Below the pieces are notes generated by a model. That model did not search any database, was not told the origin of the DNA, and worked only from the letters and a program-made list of their open reading frames with translations. The translations under genes and the position numbers were made by a program. Below, in pieces: positions 44,999 to 55,519 of a DNA stretch of 64,000 nt. Each line of letters begins with the position of its first letter. Within the stretch, counting starts at the first letter, position 1. This stretch comes from Oxytricha trifallax (Eukaryota > Ciliophora > Spirotrichea > Sporadotrichida > Oxytrichidae). The stretch spans positions 58,459 to 122,458 of the forward strand of contig ARYC01000617.1 in assembly GCA_000711775.1 (NCBI GenBank), read 5' to 3'.

Positions 44999-47900
44999 TC
45001 ATTGCTATAACTAGTTAGTTTGTTCATTGTAATTGAAGTTTGATTTTGTCTATACAGGTGTCTTTTGATTATCATCATGCATTTCTTCATCTCCCTCGTC
45101 GATTCTTGGGAGTATGGCAGCCATTTATTCAAGGACTACTTTTTGTAGTTTTTTCTTCTTTTCATCGCTCAATTAGTTTTATCTTGAGAAGTCTTCAATA
45201 ACCTGATTAGGGTCATCTCCTTCAAATACTACTAATTTAGATATCTGGTTATGTCCGAGATTTACTTCCAAGTAAAGGAGGGGTGTTCTCTCGTCATCAG
45301 ATCCAAGTAGATTTAGCATTTCAACCTACTGTGGTTTTTAAACTTGCTTAGAAATATTACTTCTAGCTTACTAATTTTATGGTTATTTTACCTGGCTTGA
45401 AGATTGTTGAGTCAAGTATTAGCTCTTGTTTCTTGCACTAACTTGATTTACTTTAGAAACTTAGCGATTTAAACCTGTTTTATTTGTTTGATTTTGTGCT
45501 TTTAACTAGTTATTTTATCTCAATGTTTCATTTTATTTCTATACAATCTTGTCCTTTGCTTGTCTTAAATTAGGCTGTGGAGATTTGTTATTTACTATCT
45601 TTCTTTAATAGTAATCTGAAGCCATAAAATTTGGACTGAATGTGCAATCTCTACTATTTTTTTCATATTCAATTTCAATTGGAGATCTATCTTTACGAGG
45701 CTACTTGTGCTTTCTCTATTCATACAGAGTCGTAAATACTTTCACTTTTTAACTATCTTGCTATTCTTCATTCTGTTACACTTGAACTACCTTATTGCTT
45801 TAGTACCTGCTTGCAACTGGTGTATCTTTGAATTCTTTCAGTAATCTTTTATTAGTTTGTGGTGCAAACGTGCAGCCATCGGTTTCATGTGAAGATTGCT
45901 CCTTACGCCTTTCTTCGACTTTATGTTTGTATAGTTAACCTTTTTCTAACATCATTAGTGGTCTGTCAAGGGATCTATCTTTCGATCTTTCTCTACTTTA
46001 TTCATTCAGTTAGGATGATTGTAGATGCTAAGCTTGGAAAAGTTTTTGTTAAGCGATTTTATCTAATTGTTCAGACTTTTTACAGACTTGAGGTTTAAAC
46101 CATTAATTGACAGAGCCACATAAATTGTTGATTTTTTGTTGTGGACTTAATTAGCCTGAAATATTATCAATACTTTTTTCAGCATCTATATACAATTTAG
46201 GCTTTTTAAAAACTGCAGATGGACTCATACTACTAAACATCTTAATGAAATTTTAGTGCTAATGGTAATTGTTTTGATTTCTCTAAATGTTCAATATCTG
46301 CAAGAATTAGTGAAGTTTGAAAAAGTCAACTTCATTTTCAAAGTAAAATTCATGACTGCTGTTCTAAGGTAAAATTGGGATTTAATTTTAATCAGATTGG
46401 ACATTTGTTGTTCTTGATGGATTTGGAGTTAACCCATCCATAGTAGATCTCTTATCCCTCAATGGAGTTTAATCATCATTTGAAACGCTCTTCTCTGACT
46501 TTTCTTCAAGAATTCTTGAGGGAGAAGGATTAATAACTTCTTATTAGTTCTATTTCAACATCCAACTTGGCATCCAAATATTTTAAATTGTACACAGCAA
46601 TAATTTTAACGTTCTTTTTGTCATCTTATCTGTACAACCTAGGACATCCCAAATTTAATTGATAAGCATTCCATTCTATTCTTCATGGGCACTACTAGTT
46701 GTGTTTAGATAGCCCATCATATCTAGGAATAAGTAAAGTTAGTGTTTATCTATTTCTTCTTATAAATCTATATTTTCATTTTTATCCTCATCTCGTTTAT
46801 GGTCTTGACTTTATTCCTATTCTTCTAATTATTATTGTTTTATTTATTCTGTTTTAATGTCCAAATTTAATTAAATTAATCCCATCTGTATTTCTTTTTC
46901 AATTTTCTCAACAATAAGTCTTTCGGTTTATTTGTTAGAAATCCTACTTGATTAATTTCTGAAACTTTAATGCGAGCCATCATAATTTAGATTTTCTTTG
47001 TTTTGTAATTCATTCTAGTCAATTGACCGATCTCTGACTCTTCTTTAGGCATCTTGGTATAATTCATCTATTGTGCTGCGATGAGGGAACTTCTATTTCA
47101 TTATTTTCTCTGAGTTCTCGTTTATCTTTGGTTTTAGAGTCAAGTGCTCGTTGTATTTTTGAGTTAGATTAAGGATGTGAGAACTATCATTTAATTTCTT
47201 CAATTTTTCGGTGCCTTCCTAGAAGAGCACTTAACTTCTTTCTAGAGGAGACATCACTCTGTTCTCATTGTGAGACGAACAGAAATCTCTTGTAAATAGT
47301 CTTGGCTTGAATAAGTCTTTATATAATAATGTTTAGTAAAAATAGAGAACACTTAGATTGAATTATATTAATTTTGGTTCTAATTTTCTAGTTTCTACTT
47401 AAGCAACTTAGATTACTCTAAGAATTGGAGTTAGTCTTGATAGAACTTGTCAAAAGATCTATTTAATTGAAGCTAAGACCCTATCTTTTCCTGTTATGAT
47501 AGCTCTTACTATTGCCCTGTAACACTCGCGACATCTACTCTTGACATGCTTAATTGCAATTATTACAGTTTTTTATCTGCATTTGGCTGAAAACTACACA
47601 GTTTACTCTCCTACTCATCTTTTGAAGTGTTCACAAAATTCTTTTTCATAAAATATTACTCTTTCTCTTTGTACAATCTTTCATGTATTCCAACTTGTGA
47701 ATCATTCTCGTTTAATGTCTGTTCTCTGTGCTTATTCTATACATAATTATTGATTGACTTCTCAGTTATCAGTAAGTTGCTCTTAAGCTTTTGCGTTTAA
47801 TTTGATGTGCCAATTTCTATGAGTTTATTGGCTAGTTGGCGATATGCTTAGTCGAAGTTTTTGAAGTTTTTCTCATTGAAATTTACATCTTCTAACAAAT

Positions 47901-48935
47901 TCAAATTTGGCTATTGTTTGCTTGGAGGAGAGTTCAATCTTGAAGAGCCATTCTAAAATTATTATAGTTATCCTTTTGGATACTGCTGTGAATTTTTAGG
48001 TCTAAAGAAGTGATTATGGGAAGTATTTTAGTTTTTAGATGACATCAAATTTTGCTGGCTTGCTCTTGGAGAGAACTGATTTAAATTGCTATTTTTAACT
48101 GATTGAGGTGGAAAATTGAAGTTTATTGATTAATTTATGTTTATCGTGCTTGCAACTCCTGAAGCGTTTAAGCTAGGTTTACTCTATGGTGAGAATAAAT
48201 GAGGAGAAGACATTTTTTTCTTGTCAAAACCTGTTTAGTTCTAGTTCATTTAAATTTAATACTGTTAATTTGAGGGTAGTCTTTGATGTATACTCAGTTA
48301 AGTTAATGATTTAACATTTGCGCTACTAGTGTTAGGACTATTTTAGATGCTTCTCGCATATCTATTATAAGCAATATTTCCTACTTTATTCTTTTAGATA
48401 GAATTCGTCTGATAAAGTGAGTAGTTTGAACTTGGCTATTGATTTTCACCAGGTTTTTTCAAGGGACCTTGCATAATCAACTGATCTAAAGAAAATATAT
48501 CTTAAATTGCAAATAAAATTACTTGATTTCCCTGGGGATTGCACATTTTAGTTGTAGTATTAATTATTGCCTTGGTTATTTATGTTTGTATTCGATCCGT
48601 ACAATCCTGATAAGGCACTATTACTTGCTACATTAGTCAAACCTTAATGCACTTGATAGTTATTATTTTTCTACCCTACTCCAGGCTAATAACTAAAAGC
48701 CTTTTATTGAGATCCTCTACGGACATCAAAATTATTTTGAGCCAATCTGTTTTTATTCACATAGTTTTGATTTAATTATTAGTCGTTTACTGGAAATCTG
48801 CCGTTCGCTGCGTTTGGCTCAAATCCTTGAGCTTTGTTTGATATTCCTTCATCGATATCTAATTGGGATAAAATGTAAAAATATAGCAGTATGCTTACCA
48901 TCTAGAAAATCTCCATTGTCAAAATTATCTACCAT
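44999..48935 (-). CDS. Long Gln/Lys-rich protein with FTPxI-like motifs and ubiquitin-fold-like C-terminus
   Basis: Minus-strand ATG 48935 (MVDNFDNGDFLDD) to TGA 44999-45001, about 1,270 codons. Two introns (48859-48898, 40 bp; 48486-48522, 37 bp) and one 44-bp IES (47325-47368, pointer TTATAT) are removed. The N-terminal 350 residues are Asn/Gln/Ser-rich. From about residue 400 charged helices alternate with short motifs such as FKPRLFTRDF, LKPKINENSEKI, CTFAPQTNKR and CTFSPNF, a pattern seen in many ciliate and protist cytoskeletal proteins. Near the C-terminus LLYLEVNLGHNQISKLVVFE, then EGDDPNQVIEDFSRQNQLSD and KLQKVVLEQM look like a small beta-grasp (ubiquitin-like) module also found in flagellar proteins. 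The frame passes through ATG 46240 without a break, so I call one gene. Function inferred only. Confidence 0.7.
47325..47368. other. Tiny IES, pointer TTATAT
   Basis: 44 bp. TTATAT at 47319-47324 and 47363-47368 is in phase; joins ...NQNQYKDLFKPRLFTRDF.... Confidence 0.8.
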
Positions 48936-49207
48936 TAAATTATAATGAGGGGAAAGTTATAAAGATATTATAATTAAAATTACTGTAATTAATTACTCCC
49001 ACAAAAAATTTAGGATTAAGTCGTATTTTAAACTGTTAAAAATTAATTTTAATGAATTACTGATGATTATAATTTCTGATAATCTAGAATAAATATATAG
49101 AATATTTAAATTGAATATATAATTTAACTTCTATTGTTGTCCTAGAGTGTGCAATTAATTATTACTATAAATAAAAATAAAATAAAAGTATATATTAGCT
49201 GATTAAT

Positions 49208-52200
49208 TCACTAAACTTGTATTTACTATACTTCTTCTAAAATTGGCTGAGGAATGTCCACATCATCTGTTAATATTTTTTCATCTTATATATTTAGTTA
49301 ATCTTAATCGACAGGTTGTTGATTTTCTTACACCTCAATCATTGCTCCATTAATTTGATCAACTTTCTTTTGTTCATTGCTATGTAATAAACTAAATAAC
49401 GAATATCTGCTTTCTACTGCTTGATCTATTAAAGCATGTACATGATTTCCAGGAGTCTAATTTTCTATTACTTGCTCTTCTTTCTGCTCTTCACTTTGAA
49501 TCTGAGGTACATCTCCTTCTAGTTTTTTCCTCTCATCCTCAAGAAGTTTTTCCTGCCATTTTTGGTCATATTCTTCCTGCAACTTAATTGCACTCTGAAT
49601 TTCTTACTAGCCCCTCATTAATTCCAAATAATCCTTCAAGGCAACTTGTATCACATTCACTTTGCTTTCTACATGTTGCACATGCTACTTTGACGGGTAC
49701 TCATATTATTAAATTATGGGAGGGAGTCTCTTGCCCCTCAAATAGTTTATAAATCCAAAGGGGGAGGTTTTCAGTACCCTTTGGAACCTTCTTACCCACA
49801 CATAAAATTACATAGTTTTTATAAACTTCTCAAAAATTTTATCATCAATCATGCTATGATAATTTATATTATAACATCCAGTATATTTATCATGATAAAA
49901 TTTCGTTATTACATAAAATTAACAAATATTATTATTTAAAATAATTAGTGCAACTTATTACAATATTAAATGTGACAATAGATTTATATAAACCTTGAAA
50001 TTGATTTTTAAAATGTCTATAATTTAGGGCAAGGTAAATTATAAATTAAGTTTAATTGTTTGGAGTAGTCAATTTTCGATGAGGGCCTACACGGGCTCAG
50101 GAACTTCTCCATAAATATCATTTGAATTCCATAGATTTTTATGATGAAATACTTTTAATATTGAATTATACAAAAGTAAAATTAATGTATTTTCATAAGG
50201 AATATTATAAATTAACTTAAAATTTAATTGAAATACAAAGAAATTTAATATTTTAGCGGCGCTTTAAAAGTGAAATCCAGAGTATCTTCAGTTAGTGTAA
50301 CCCCTTTTAAGAATCTTTGATAAATTATTATCCATAAAATTAACTTATTTTAAAGTCAATGATATTTATAATCTTATGAATAATTCGAATACAATGTTTT
50401 ACCTGCCAATTAATTTTTGGAGTTCTTCTTTTTTCTGTAAAGTCCCCTCTAAATAATCCAGCATTTCTAGCAATTCTTCTTTTTCATATTTATTTATATA
50501 TAGTTATTTTTAATTAAAAATTAAATAAAGATTTAAAAAATCATATTTGTCAGAGTAGACATGCTTGATAATTACTGTTAACCATTTCTTGTCAAAATAC
50601 CTCAATGAGAAGTATGGCTCTAACATTGACTAAAGCTGTTCATTCAAGCTATTTTATTGCAAAATTTTGTTTTTAATATATATTATGATAAGCAATTTTA
50701 TTTCTTAATAATATAAAAACCTATTTACTCTAAAAAATTTATCTCATAAAAATTTGAAGAGTCTTTAGATAATCTTCTAGTGATAACTTTGCAAACTTAT
50801 TCATATAAAAAAGACCTCTATCGAAATTAATAAAATTTATCTGTTTAATTTTAGTTTATTAGAATATTTATAAATCTGGCTTCTTGTCAGGTTTATTCTT
50901 ATACAAAAGAACAAGTAGTTCACCTACAAGCCCATAAAGTCTGAGAGTATTTCTATTGGAATCTCCATGCAAGTCTATATATCTCTATAGCCAGGGCATA
51001 GCAAGCTACAAACAGTCTTCGTACTGCTCATCTATTTTTAATGTTTCAAACACAGTTAAAACCAGGTCTATCATAATAAATAATAAAATAAAGTTTAGCA
51101 TGTTATTCTTAAAGAAGTCACGAGTTTTGTATAACTCAAAGATTTTCATTTGTCTAATGTTTCTCAAAGAATTTTAGATCATATCCTGCAAGTTGTATAA
51201 TTCTAGTAAATATTAGGTAGCTTTATTCTCTATGTCTAGCAAATCAATATAAAAACAAAATGCGAATTGTAAATGCAGCAATTGTAGTGATTAAGCTTCA
51301 GGTATGAAACTTTCTAATTCATTTTCGTAGTTACAGAATGGATTATATTGAGTCTCATACTCCTATAGCAAAGAAATAAGCATACACCTGAATACTAGTC
51401 TAAATGTTTAATATAAGCTATATTAAAATATCTTTCGTAGTTCTTATCATTGCTAACATCTAAATCATATATAATATACAAGTTGTTAAAATAAATCCAT
51501 GATCATATTTCTCACTAATTCTCTCAAGATTTCAGCATCTTAAAAAGTAAGCTCTTAAAATTCGAAATACAAAAAGAAGTGCTGCTCATTCGATTTAATA
51601 AAGAAAGTAGGGTCTTTTCCCTCCATTACAATTAATTTTGTTGCTTTAAACTCGCAGGTTTCATTTTCTGTATCTTTAATATAGTAATAAACCTTTATGG
51701 TGAATTATTTGCCAAATTATTAATTGGCTTATAGTAGTTTACTTCTAACATATTTCTATTAGATTATCTTTTCTGATAATTTAAACACCCTCTGTATCTC
51801 TTAAATCCTTGATAGATTTCAAGATATCTATAAGAATTTTGGAGGGAAGTTTCCTTGCCTAAAAATCTATTTTTTAAAAATAAATCGGGGGAGAAAGTTC
51901 CCTCCTTAAATGGTATATTCACCCATAATGGAGAAAAGTTTTTTGCACACGAATGTAGTTTCCTGCCCCTTACATATGAATATTTAAATTTTATAAATTT
52001 CTAATAATCTTTATTATAAATTATCTTTATATAACTCATATTTTGGCATCCAGTATTTTTTTTTAAATAAAAATTAAATTAAAACTTTTAAAAAGTTACA
52101 TGTGTTCTTAATTTAAATAACTAGTTCATTATATTTTACAAAATATAATGAGATAATGGGAAAATATAAACCTTCAAGTTATACTAAATTTTTTTATAAA

Positions 52201-52710
52201 GTTAAGGTAAAATATAAATTCAATGTTGGGGGAGGAAACTTTCATAGTGGGCTCGAAAATTGTACTGAGCAGGAAACTTACCCTCAATAAATCTTTATAG
52301 CAACTATCAGCAACTTCCGGTAGCTGCATTGTTATTTTCATATTCAATTTGTTAATGAATTAGTCAATATCCCTATTAGCATAGATTCTAAGCACCATTC
52401 TAGCACTATCGCGTTTCTTTTAAATACCAGTTAATCCTAGAACTCTTAGACATATTAGGCTGGAATCCTTCCGTATAATATATATTTCTTAGGTATATCA
52501 GATGAGTGTAAATTTTCTCAATTCTATTAGCTGTTATCTAAACTCCAGGAACTGCTCTTCCTTTACTCCTTATGGTTAATGAATATAAGTTCCCTTTAAG
52601 AATCCATTATTCTAAGAAAATTGTAAAAATTCAACAATCTGTGATTATTATACTACCTCTTAAAACATTTAATCAAATGATTTCTTAATGTTCAAACTTG
52701 ATCGATTCAT
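49208..52710 (-). CDS. Heavily interrupted gene, helical protein of unknown function
   Basis: Minus-strand gene rebuilt from about ten MDSs, ATG 52710 (MNRSSLNIKKSFDQMFQE) to TGA 49208-49210. The pointers are CCT, TAG, TAATATA, TTG, TCATATTT, AATTA, TAG and CTCA (+ strand), plus a possible 15-bp IES near 52,500. Each join keeps the frame. The protein is about 730 residues, mostly alpha-helical, with blocks LLRKLPSKILIDILKSIKD, FKATKLIVMEGKDPTFFIKS, QYLLELYNLQDMIQNSLRNI, CLQLAMPWLQRYIDLHGDSN and LRLYGLVGELLVLLYKNK. These read like armadillo/RIH-type helical repeats. The C-terminal 150 residues are acidic/Gln-rich. I cannot name the family. A diverged partial copy lies at 57.6-58.9 kb. It starts 63 bp from a plus-strand gene. 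Confidence 0.75.
49704..50099. other. IES, pointer CTCA, with G-rich tracts
   Basis: 396 bp. CTCA at 49700-49703 and 50096-50099 is in phase; joins ...GEVPEYPSKQHVQ.... The left part has unusual G/C tracts (about 49,710-49,800) in an AT-rich background. Confidence 0.7.
50135..50256. other. IES, pointer TAG
   Basis: 122 bp. TAG at 50132-50134 and 50254-50256 is in phase; joins ...FKAPLWNSNDIYG.... Confidence 0.65.
50328..50412. other. IES, pointer AATTA
   Basis: 85 bp. AATTA at 50323-50327 and 50408-50412 is in phase; joins ...LQKLIYQRFLKGV.... Confidence 0.75.
50492..50548. other. IES, pointer TCATATTT
   Basis: 57 bp (3n). The 8-bp pointer at 50484-50491 and 50541-50548 is in phase; joins ...HVYSDKYEKEELLEM.... 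Confidence 0.85.
50660..50756. other. IES, pointer TTG
   Basis: 97 bp AT-rich. TTG at 50657-50659 and 50754-50756 is in phase; joins ...DYLKTLQQNSLNEQ.... Confidence 0.6.
51416..51478. other. IES, pointer TAATATA
   Basis: 63 bp (3n), holds an in-frame TGA. The 7-bp pointer at 51409-51415 and 51472-51478 is in phase; joins ...DLFQQLVYQTFRLVF.... Confidence 0.8.
51738..51762. other. Tiny IES, pointer TAG
   Basis: 25 bp. TAG at 51735-51737 and 51760-51762 is in phase; removal shifts the frame to ...IRKDNLLQANQQFG.... Confidence 0.5.
51856..52284. other. IES, pointer CCT, bounded by imperfect inverted repeats
   Basis: 429 bp (3n). CCT at 51853-51855 and 52282-52284 is in phase; joins ...CYKDLLRKLPSKIL.... 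A GTAAGT...TTTTTAG intron of 423 bp would fit nearly the same interval, but all other introns here are 30-40 bp. The edges carry matching inverted G-rich tracts. Confidence 0.6.
52496..52510. other. Possible 15-bp IES, pointer GTA
   Basis: 15 bp (3n) containing the only TGA in this MDS. GTA at 52493-52495 and 52508-52510 is in phase. Very short, so speculative; a point mutation would also explain the TGA. Confidence 0.35.
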
Positions 52711-52773
52711 ATAAAATAATAGAAAATTGATAAAATAAAATTAAAAGAAATAGTTATCATTGGAAATAAAGAA

Positions 52774-52995
52774 ATGGAGAAGAAGAAGGAGCTGATTACT
52801 CATTAAAATTTTTAAGTTACAAAAAACATATCTAAAAACATTATATTTCAGCAATACTTACCAGAAGGAGTTGGGACGTCAGTAGACTGATAGTTCAAGT
52901 TGCACTAGAAAAGGAGTGGAACGAAAAACTAAGTTTGCCCAGATGGAGCAAAATAAGAAGGTCAATATTAAAAAGATAAAGCTGTCCATGGATTC
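52774..52995 (+). CDS. Tiny Lys-rich protein gene
   Basis: Plus-strand ATG 52774 (MEKKKELIT) joins at an in-phase TACT pointer (52797-52800/52855-52858) to YQKELGRQQTDSSSCTRKG and ERKTKFAQMEQNKKVN, ending near KIKLSMDSIF at about 52,995. Beyond that the sequence is AT-rich and the first TGA in frame is about 53,160, so the true end is not clear. About 60-70 residues. It sits between the divergent gene starting at 52710 and the 3' end of the Dpy-30/kinase gene. No family recognised. Confidence 0.45.
52801..52858. other. Probable IES, pointer TACT
   Basis: 58 bp AT-rich insert; TACT copies are in phase and reconnect a Lys/Gln-rich frame. Confidence 0.5.
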
Positions 52996-53084
52996 CATTT
53001 TTTTAATTGACTATATTAATACATATAAGTTTTATAAGTTTTCATTTTATATTATTGCAATCTACTTATTTTCATAATTAATAT

Positions 53085-55519
53085 TTTCTGAACGCCCCAG
53101 AATTTTTTTCCAATCCAAATCCCATTGTAGTTTCAACTCAACCTCCTCAATAGATTACTTAGTCTCTAAATTTTAATTTTGAACATAATCTGTCTCTTCG
53201 TCATAATAGTGTAAGTTATCAATTAATTCTAGCTTATGCTTTTGAATGCTGGTTTATTCCATTTCGGCAAAAGGAACAAATGTTATTGCTGGTTTTAAAG
53301 CCCAATCAATTACAAACTTATATTTAGAAAGTTAGGAGACTACTAACAATGACTCCCATTTATTTTCATTTTTCATTTGATCTATTAGATTCAAAACAAA
53401 ACCAGTGTTTTAGGCGAAGTACCTTGAAAATTTATAAACTACTTCTAATATATCCATTTTTATTAAATCATTTAGCATTTCATCGCACACATTATCGTAT
53501 TCTGTAGTCTAGTTTGGATATTTCTATAAAATTTTAATAATTTTAGGATTTCAAGAAATTAATGATTTGAAATATAAAGTGCTGACAAAAATAAATCTAA
53601 ATAAATAATATTTAAGTCCCTTTGTCTCTTCAAGACATTGCTGGAATGTTCTAATCAATGAAAATTTGTCCCCATCAAACAGCTATTTCTTTGAAACTCC
53701 TCTCATACATTAAAAAGATTCATTCATGAACTATGACGCATAAGCTTTTGAGATACCTTTTAGACAATAAATTGGTTCGTTATCACCTCTTAAGTCATCT
53801 AATTTGAAAGAAGTGCCCAGATCTCCTACTTTAACTTACTAGTCTCTGAAAACAAGCAAGTTTTATGGTTTCATATCACCATAGTAGAAGTTCCTCTAAT
53901 GTAAATAGGCCAAGATTTGCATAGATCTGTAGAAGTAATAAGCTAGTTTTTAAGGACTGTATTCTTCCACGTATTTCTCTCTTAATACTGGATTTTTCCA
54001 AATCATAAGTAAATCATACAAAGTATAAGAGGCTCTCTCAACAATTACACAGTATCTTGATATTAAAGATTTTTGGAGATCGTACTCAATAATTTCTTCC
54101 TTGATTTCTGCTAGGAAATTTGGATTTTAAAGGAGTCTTAAATGCTAAGTTTCACCCATAATATCAATATAAGCTTACTACGTCAGTAAAAGATTGTCCA
54201 ATTTTTCCTCTAGTTATGTAGTTTTAATGACGACTTCATCCATTCCTAAATATTCTAGTCTGTAGACGATAGCCTCACCACCTCTTGCAATCTCAGAAAT
54301 ATTGATAACGTTTTGGTACTTTAAGGACCTTTTTCTCAAATATTTGAACAAATCTTGAATATTAAGAACCCTTTTATTTACCTTCTTTTGATCATAAGAT
54401 ATAGGTATTAACTACTGGTTTTCTCTGCACCTGTCTATAAGCGCAGTTTCTTTTTCATGATAATCTATCTCGAATGCTCTATTAATTAAAGGCAGGTAAA
54501 TATGGGCTCCATCATCAGTCAGCTTATATAGAAGTTTATAGTCGTCAAGGGTTCTTAAATATATAAATTCAGAATAAAATAATTTCTTTGAGTTATATAG
54601 CTCAATCGAGTTAAAGAAGCTGGGACGTCTTTTGATTTTGTAGTTACATAAGCAACTGACTCTTATTTACCCATAGACAAAGGCATTGAAAATATATGGA
54701 ATTTAAATTAATTTAAAAATTGGTTTTTCCGTAACATCCCAACTTTCGTCGTCTTCAAAGTCTTCTTATGCCTGTTGATCGTTTATTTGAAACTGATTTT
54801 TCTTATTTTTTAGAGTTATCTCGAAATGCTAATGCATTTTGTTAATAAGTGTGTCATCTATAATTTATTAGTTAAAATAAAAAGAGAAATTCATAATGAT
54901 TTTCTACTTATACTCTCTTGTTTGTCTGAGTGTTAAGCTCTGCTTTGCTGAAAGGTCTTTTAAACTCTTTGGGCAATTGAGCTCTCTTTGTTGTTATTGT
55001 AATTAGTAAATCTTTCCTGTGGAAATCAACCTTTTAGTGGACCTCCAATGAAAATTAATTATCTAATTATTCTTAAAAATCCTCATGATTTTCATCTTCG
55101 TTAACTTCATGAATTACATCAATATTTTTCCATGCTGCAGTAAGTAAAAAGATATTAATAAGTAAATGCAGCTCTATTTTTGGAGGGCGAAACAGGGTCA
55201 ATTTAATTTATTTTAATTTCTTAATTAATAGACTCATCTCTTGAATTATTAGCTTCTAGATATTCCTACTCCTCAAAAAGCTATTCTTCTTCTGCATTCA
55301 AATATGTTCTAGTAACCAATGAACCAGCATCTTTGAACATATATGATCTCTCTTAAAGATAATTATTGCTTATTTAAACAAATAAAATTATAATAATTTA
55401 TAATTTGAGAGGTATATAATTGGATCTTAAGGCTTTTCTAATCTGAGACTATTAAAAGCTTGGAGTAATAGACTGTCAATTCCTGTTTGAGACAGATAAA
55501 ATTAAAGTCGTTTTTCCAT
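53085..55519 (-). CDS. Dpy-30-motif protein kinase-like protein
   Basis: Minus-strand ATG 55519. The first 45 residues (LSQTGIDSLLLQAFNSLRLE, then KPQDPIIYLSNYLQERS) are a textbook Dpy-30 motif, completed only after removing a 41-bp IES (55365-55405, pointer ATAATT). A 31-bp IES (55141-55171, TGCAG) follows. After an acidic linker a protein-kinase domain begins at about residue 330: ISEIARGGEAIVYRLE (Gly-rich loop), EVVIKTTQ (VAIK lysine), NFYYGDMKPQNLLVF (HRD replaced by YGD, but Asp and KPQN kept), VKVGDLGTSFK (DFG as DLG). A 90-bp IES (53524-53613, ATATTT) joins the helical C-terminus. One frame change near 54,870 is unresolved, and the stop is not certain. Dpy-30/RIIa motifs dock on amphipathic anchors, for example in radial spokes, so a ciliary kinase is plausible. 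Confidence 0.75.
53524..53613. other. IES, pointer ATATTT
   Basis: 90 bp (3n), holds an in-frame TGA. ATATTT at 53518-53523 and 53608-53613 is in phase; joins ...TKGLKYPNQTTEYD.... Confidence 0.8.
55141..55171. other. Tiny IES, pointer TGCAG
   Basis: 31 bp. TGCAG at 55136-55140 and 55167-55171 is in phase; joins ...SKNRAAAWKNIDVIH.... Confidence 0.8.
55365..55405. other. Tiny IES, pointer ATAATT
   Basis: 41 bp, cutting the Dpy-30 motif. ATAATT at 55359-55364 and 55400-55405 is in phase; removal restores the DPIIYLSNYL consensus. Confidence 0.9.

Noticed and set aside
46238-46240. Separate gene starting at ATG 46240
   Set aside because: The minus-strand frame runs open across this ATG from upstream coding sequence with no spacer, stop or composition change, so one gene 44999-48935 is preferred.
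51859-52281. 423-bp spliceosomal intron (GTAAGT...TTTTTAG)
   Set aside because: All supported introns here are 30-40 bp, and a CCT pointer explains the same gap as an IES. Not fully excluded.
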